Assembly: GCA_022866195.1 (NCBI GenBank)
Contig: JALHUF010000277.1
Span: 1 to 12,994, forward strand
Direction: 5' to 3'
Source: Terriglobia bacterium
GTDB taxonomy: Bacteria; Acidobacteriota; Terriglobia; UBA7540
Length of the DNA: 12,994 nucleotides
Below, in pieces: positions 10,958 to 12,994 of this stretch; the stretch's first letter is position 1, and each line of letters opens with the position of its first letter. The notes beneath the pieces were generated by a model, which saw nothing but the letters and a program-made list of their open reading frames with translations, did not search any database and was not told the DNA's origin. The position numbers and the translations under genes are program-made.

Positions 10958-12994
10958 TCAAGACTTGTTTGTCCCGCGCTTGGCTTTCCGCGGCGGCGGG
11001 GTGGCAGGGGCGCAATCCGTGAACTTGGCGGTGCCGCCGAGCAATTTACGGTAGATGCCCGTGTCGCGCAGGACCGCTTCCACGTAAGCGCGCGTGGAGG
11101 GAATGGGGATGGTCTCCAGGAATTCCGCGGGTTCCTGGAACTGGTACTTGCTGAGCCAATCCTTGGCGCGGAAATCGCCGGCATGATAGGCGGCGAGCGC
11201 CTGCTCGAGGTTGCCGTCGAACGCTCGGAGAAGACTCCCCAGATAGCGGCAGCCAAGGCGCAGGTTGTATGCCGGGTCATAGAGTCTGCGGGCCACGCGC
11301 GCGCGCCCCCGTCGGGAGGGGCTGGCTGTCTGCGGCAGAATCTGCATCAGGCCGCGCGCGTTCGCCGACGAAGTAGCCCGGGGATTGAACGCCGACTCCT
11401 GGCGAATTAGACCCATTACCAACGCGGGATCGAGCCCGTTCGCCCGCGCCTGCTCCCTGACCAGCTTCCAGTAGTCGCGGGGATAAAGCAGGTTCCAGAT
11501 CTCCTCCGGAAGCTCTGCGAACTCGTACTCGGACGACCTGGGCACAACTCGTCTGGCGTCGAGCAGCGCAGCGCTGGGGTTGTGTTGGGCCGCCCGCAGC
11601 CGGCTCAGCGCGAGCAGCAGCTCGGGCGCTTCCGGGCGAGTAGATAGCAGCGCCAGCAAGTACTGCTCCGCGAGCGTATCAAGGCTTAACTCCTGGAGGG
11701 TCAGAGAAGGACGCAGGAGTTCATTGGGCGCGACAGGCGCACATACCGGGACAGGCGCAGGAGCCCGGAGCGGAATTGTGCTCATCAGGGCCGCGAGGGG
11801 AACGGTCAGTGAGGACTTCTCGCTTCTCGCGCCGGGTTCCAGCGCCCGGGGAGCCTTTTCGAGCCACTGGCCGGCCTGAGACGCGTAGTAACTCTGGACA
11901 AACCGCTTCCGGAGCAACTCACAGAGCGCGTGAGCCTCGGAGACTGCCCCGCCCTGCTCCGCGAGTCGTCCCAACCAGTAAAGAACCGCCGCAACGTGGG
12001 GCGAATCGGGATAATGCGTCAGGTGCTCCGTGAAGGCGTTTGCCGCGGCGGTGGAATCTCTTTCCAGGTAGCGCGCCCAAGCCGCACGCCAGCTTGCTTC
12101 CGGCGCGTACTCAGAATCAGGAAAGCTCTCAGTCAACAACTGGTAGTAGCCCGCCGCGCTTTTCCAATCGCCCTGCCGGATGACGTGATTGCCGACCGCA
12201 TACAACGCCGAAGCGTAGAAAGGAGATTGCGGGTAAAGCGCCCGTAGCTGCTCGACGGCTTGCTGCGCCGCGGCTAGGTCGGCGCGTTGCAGGTGGGCGT
12301 CAACGAGCGTTGCCAGCCGCTGCGCATCCAGCTCGGGATTGGCCGCGCGACCGGTTTGGAGCGCCTCTATGGCTTCTTCCGCGCGCTTGAGCCGCAGCAG
12401 GCAGCGTGCCCGGCCGATCTTCCACCGTGGCGCGACGGGGCTTTCCGCGCGCTCCGCCAGCAACGCGTCATATTCGGCCAACGCCTCGGCGAGCCACGAT
12501 TTGTTGTAGAGAAGCTCGACGCGGGCCGTCTGGATTTGTTCGCTCACCTGGGGGAAATTCCCTCCCAGGTCGGCCCGCAGCTTAGCAAGGGCGTCGGCAG
12601 CGGTCTTGGACTCAGGAGCCGTGGGGAAGGCGTAGTACACCTCTTGAAAGAGCCGGGCAGCTTCCTCTGGCCTCTGGGCGTCCCAGTAGGCCTGCGCCAG
12701 AAGAACGGCAAGTGCGGGCCGCTGGCGCACCTGCGGCTCAGCCGTCAAATCCTGGACTGCCCGCTGGGGCTGGCCCGTCTCGAGCAACGCTTGCGCGCGC
12801 AGCGCGGAAGCCTCGAGACGCAGCGCGCTGCCCGGGTAGCGTGCCGGGAAGTCATCCAGGGCTTCAAGCGCTTGCGCCGCTTGGCCTGCTTGGCGCGCCG
12901 CGGCAGCCCAGTAATATTTGGCAAAGTCCGCGAGCGAAAAGTCAGTCTCGGCGGCCTGGCGCAAATGCTCCGCCGCGATGGGATATTCACCGGC
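10958..12994 (-). CDS. Soluble lytic transglycosylase with TPR-like repeats (SLT domain), N-terminus outside window
   Basis: The frame runs to the window edge, so the start and any signal peptide are missing; at least 678 residues are present. The N-terminal two thirds are TPR-like helical repeats (YYWAAAARQAGQAAQALEAL, LLAQAYWDAQRPEEAARLF, ALYAVGNHVIRQGDWKSAA), the tol-pal/Slt70-like superhelix. The C-terminal part is a GH23 SLT domain. The catalytic Glu is in IRQESAFNP (codon 11398-11396), followed by GLMQILPQTA, YLGSLLRAFDGN, LAAYHAGDFRAKDW and FLETIPIPSTRAYVEAVLRD. Such enzymes cleave the MurNAc-GlcNAc bond of peptidoglycan in the periplasm, forming 1,6-anhydroMurNAc. AAYHAG has His where Asn is usual (AAYNAG). 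The insert after ILPQTA is short and Arg-rich. About 180 bp without visible genes separates it from the next gene. Confidence 0.92.
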   Translation of the reverse strand, partial: AGEYPIAAEHLRQAAETDFSLADFAKYYWAAAARQAGQAAQALEALDDFPARYPGSALRLEASALRAQALLETGQPQRAVQDLTAEPQVRQRPALAVLLAQAYWDAQRPEEAARLFQEVYYAFPTAPESKTAADALAKLRADLGGNFPQVSEQIQTARVELLYNKSWLAEALAEYDALLAERAESPVAPRWKIGRARCLLRLKRAEEAIEALQTGRAANPELDAQRLATLVDAHLQRADLAAAQQAVEQLRALYPQSPFYASALYAVGNHVIRQGDWKSAAGYYQLLTESFPDSEYAPEASWRAAWARYLERDSTAAANAFTEHLTHYPDSPHVAAVLYWLGRLAEQGGAVSEAHALCELLRKRFVQSYYASQAGQWLEKAPRALEPGARSEKSSLTVPLAALMSTIPLRAPAPVPVCAPVAPNELLRPSLTLQELSLDTLAEQYLLALLSTRPEAPELLLALSRLRAAQHNPSAALLDARRVVPRSSEYEFAELPEEIWNLLYPRDYWKLVREQARANGLDPALVMGLIRQESAFNPRATSSANARGLMQILPQTASPSRRGRARVARRLYDPAYNLRLGCRYLGSLLRAFDGNLEQALAAYHAGDFRAKDWLSKYQFQEPAEFLETIPIPSTRAYVEAVLRDTGIYRKLLGGTAKFTDCAPATPPPRKAKRGTNKS

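Noticed and set aside
10780..11280. N-terminal extension of the 129-residue protein to a start at 11280
   Set aside because: It would overlap the transglycosylase gene on the same strand in another frame and has no protein-like features; the ATG at 10779 fits the conserved-looking part.

Overview
The window is GC-rich bacterial chromosome, about 60-65% GC by eye, except for an A-rich stretch near 7.9-8.1 kb. Several features suggest an Acidobacteriota-like organism: a PfkB 2-keto-3-deoxygluconate kinase, large secreted S9 and M28 peptidases, a short TonB-family protein with a Gly/Pro-rich linker, a PilZ protein beside uncharacterised secreted proteins, and a TPR-type soluble lytic transglycosylase. 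This assignment rests on gene-family impression, not on a marker gene.

Layout. Plus strand, 1-7.6 kb: the C-terminal three quarters of a KDG kinase (2-820); a signal-peptide-bearing S9 (DPP5-like) peptidase (935-2962); a small four-helix-bundle (S23/IVP, TIGR02436-type) gene (3056-3418) bracketed by inverted arrays of a heptanucleotide repeat; a class III aminotransferase (3484-4773); an orphan HicB-like gene on the minus strand (4853-5068) embedded in REP/BIME-like palindromes; and a secreted M28 (glutamate carboxypeptidase II-like) peptidase (5297-7567). From 7568 to 8400 lies about 830 bp of non-coding DNA with a terminator-like hairpin, an A-rich triplicated repeat and a perfect 18-bp palindrome. 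A TonB-family gene follows (8401-9135). The remainder is on the minus strand. Read in transcription order it is a TPR-SLT transglycosylase (cut by the window edge), an unknown 129-aa protein, a PilZ protein and a secreted helical 263-aa protein. The last three are tightly spaced and probably form one operon.

How the genes fit together. The S9 and M28 enzymes are both predicted exported peptidases and the aminotransferase could handle released amino acids, so the left half reads loosely as peptide/amino-acid catabolism next to sugar-acid catabolism. The right half concerns the envelope: TonB-type energy coupling, c-di-GMP sensing by PilZ, and peptidoglycan cleavage by the SLT.

The most interesting content is between and around the genes. 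(1) The S23 gene lies between 26-bp perfect inverted repeats built from 7-bp units, recalling the stem-flanked intervening sequences of 23S rRNA, but here between two protein genes. (2) A family of paired hairpins is capped by GTAG and CTAC, like REP/BIME elements. One of them encodes the C-terminus and stop region of the hicB-like gene, and others coincide with stop codons. (3) A three-copy A-rich repeat lies in the long intergenic region.
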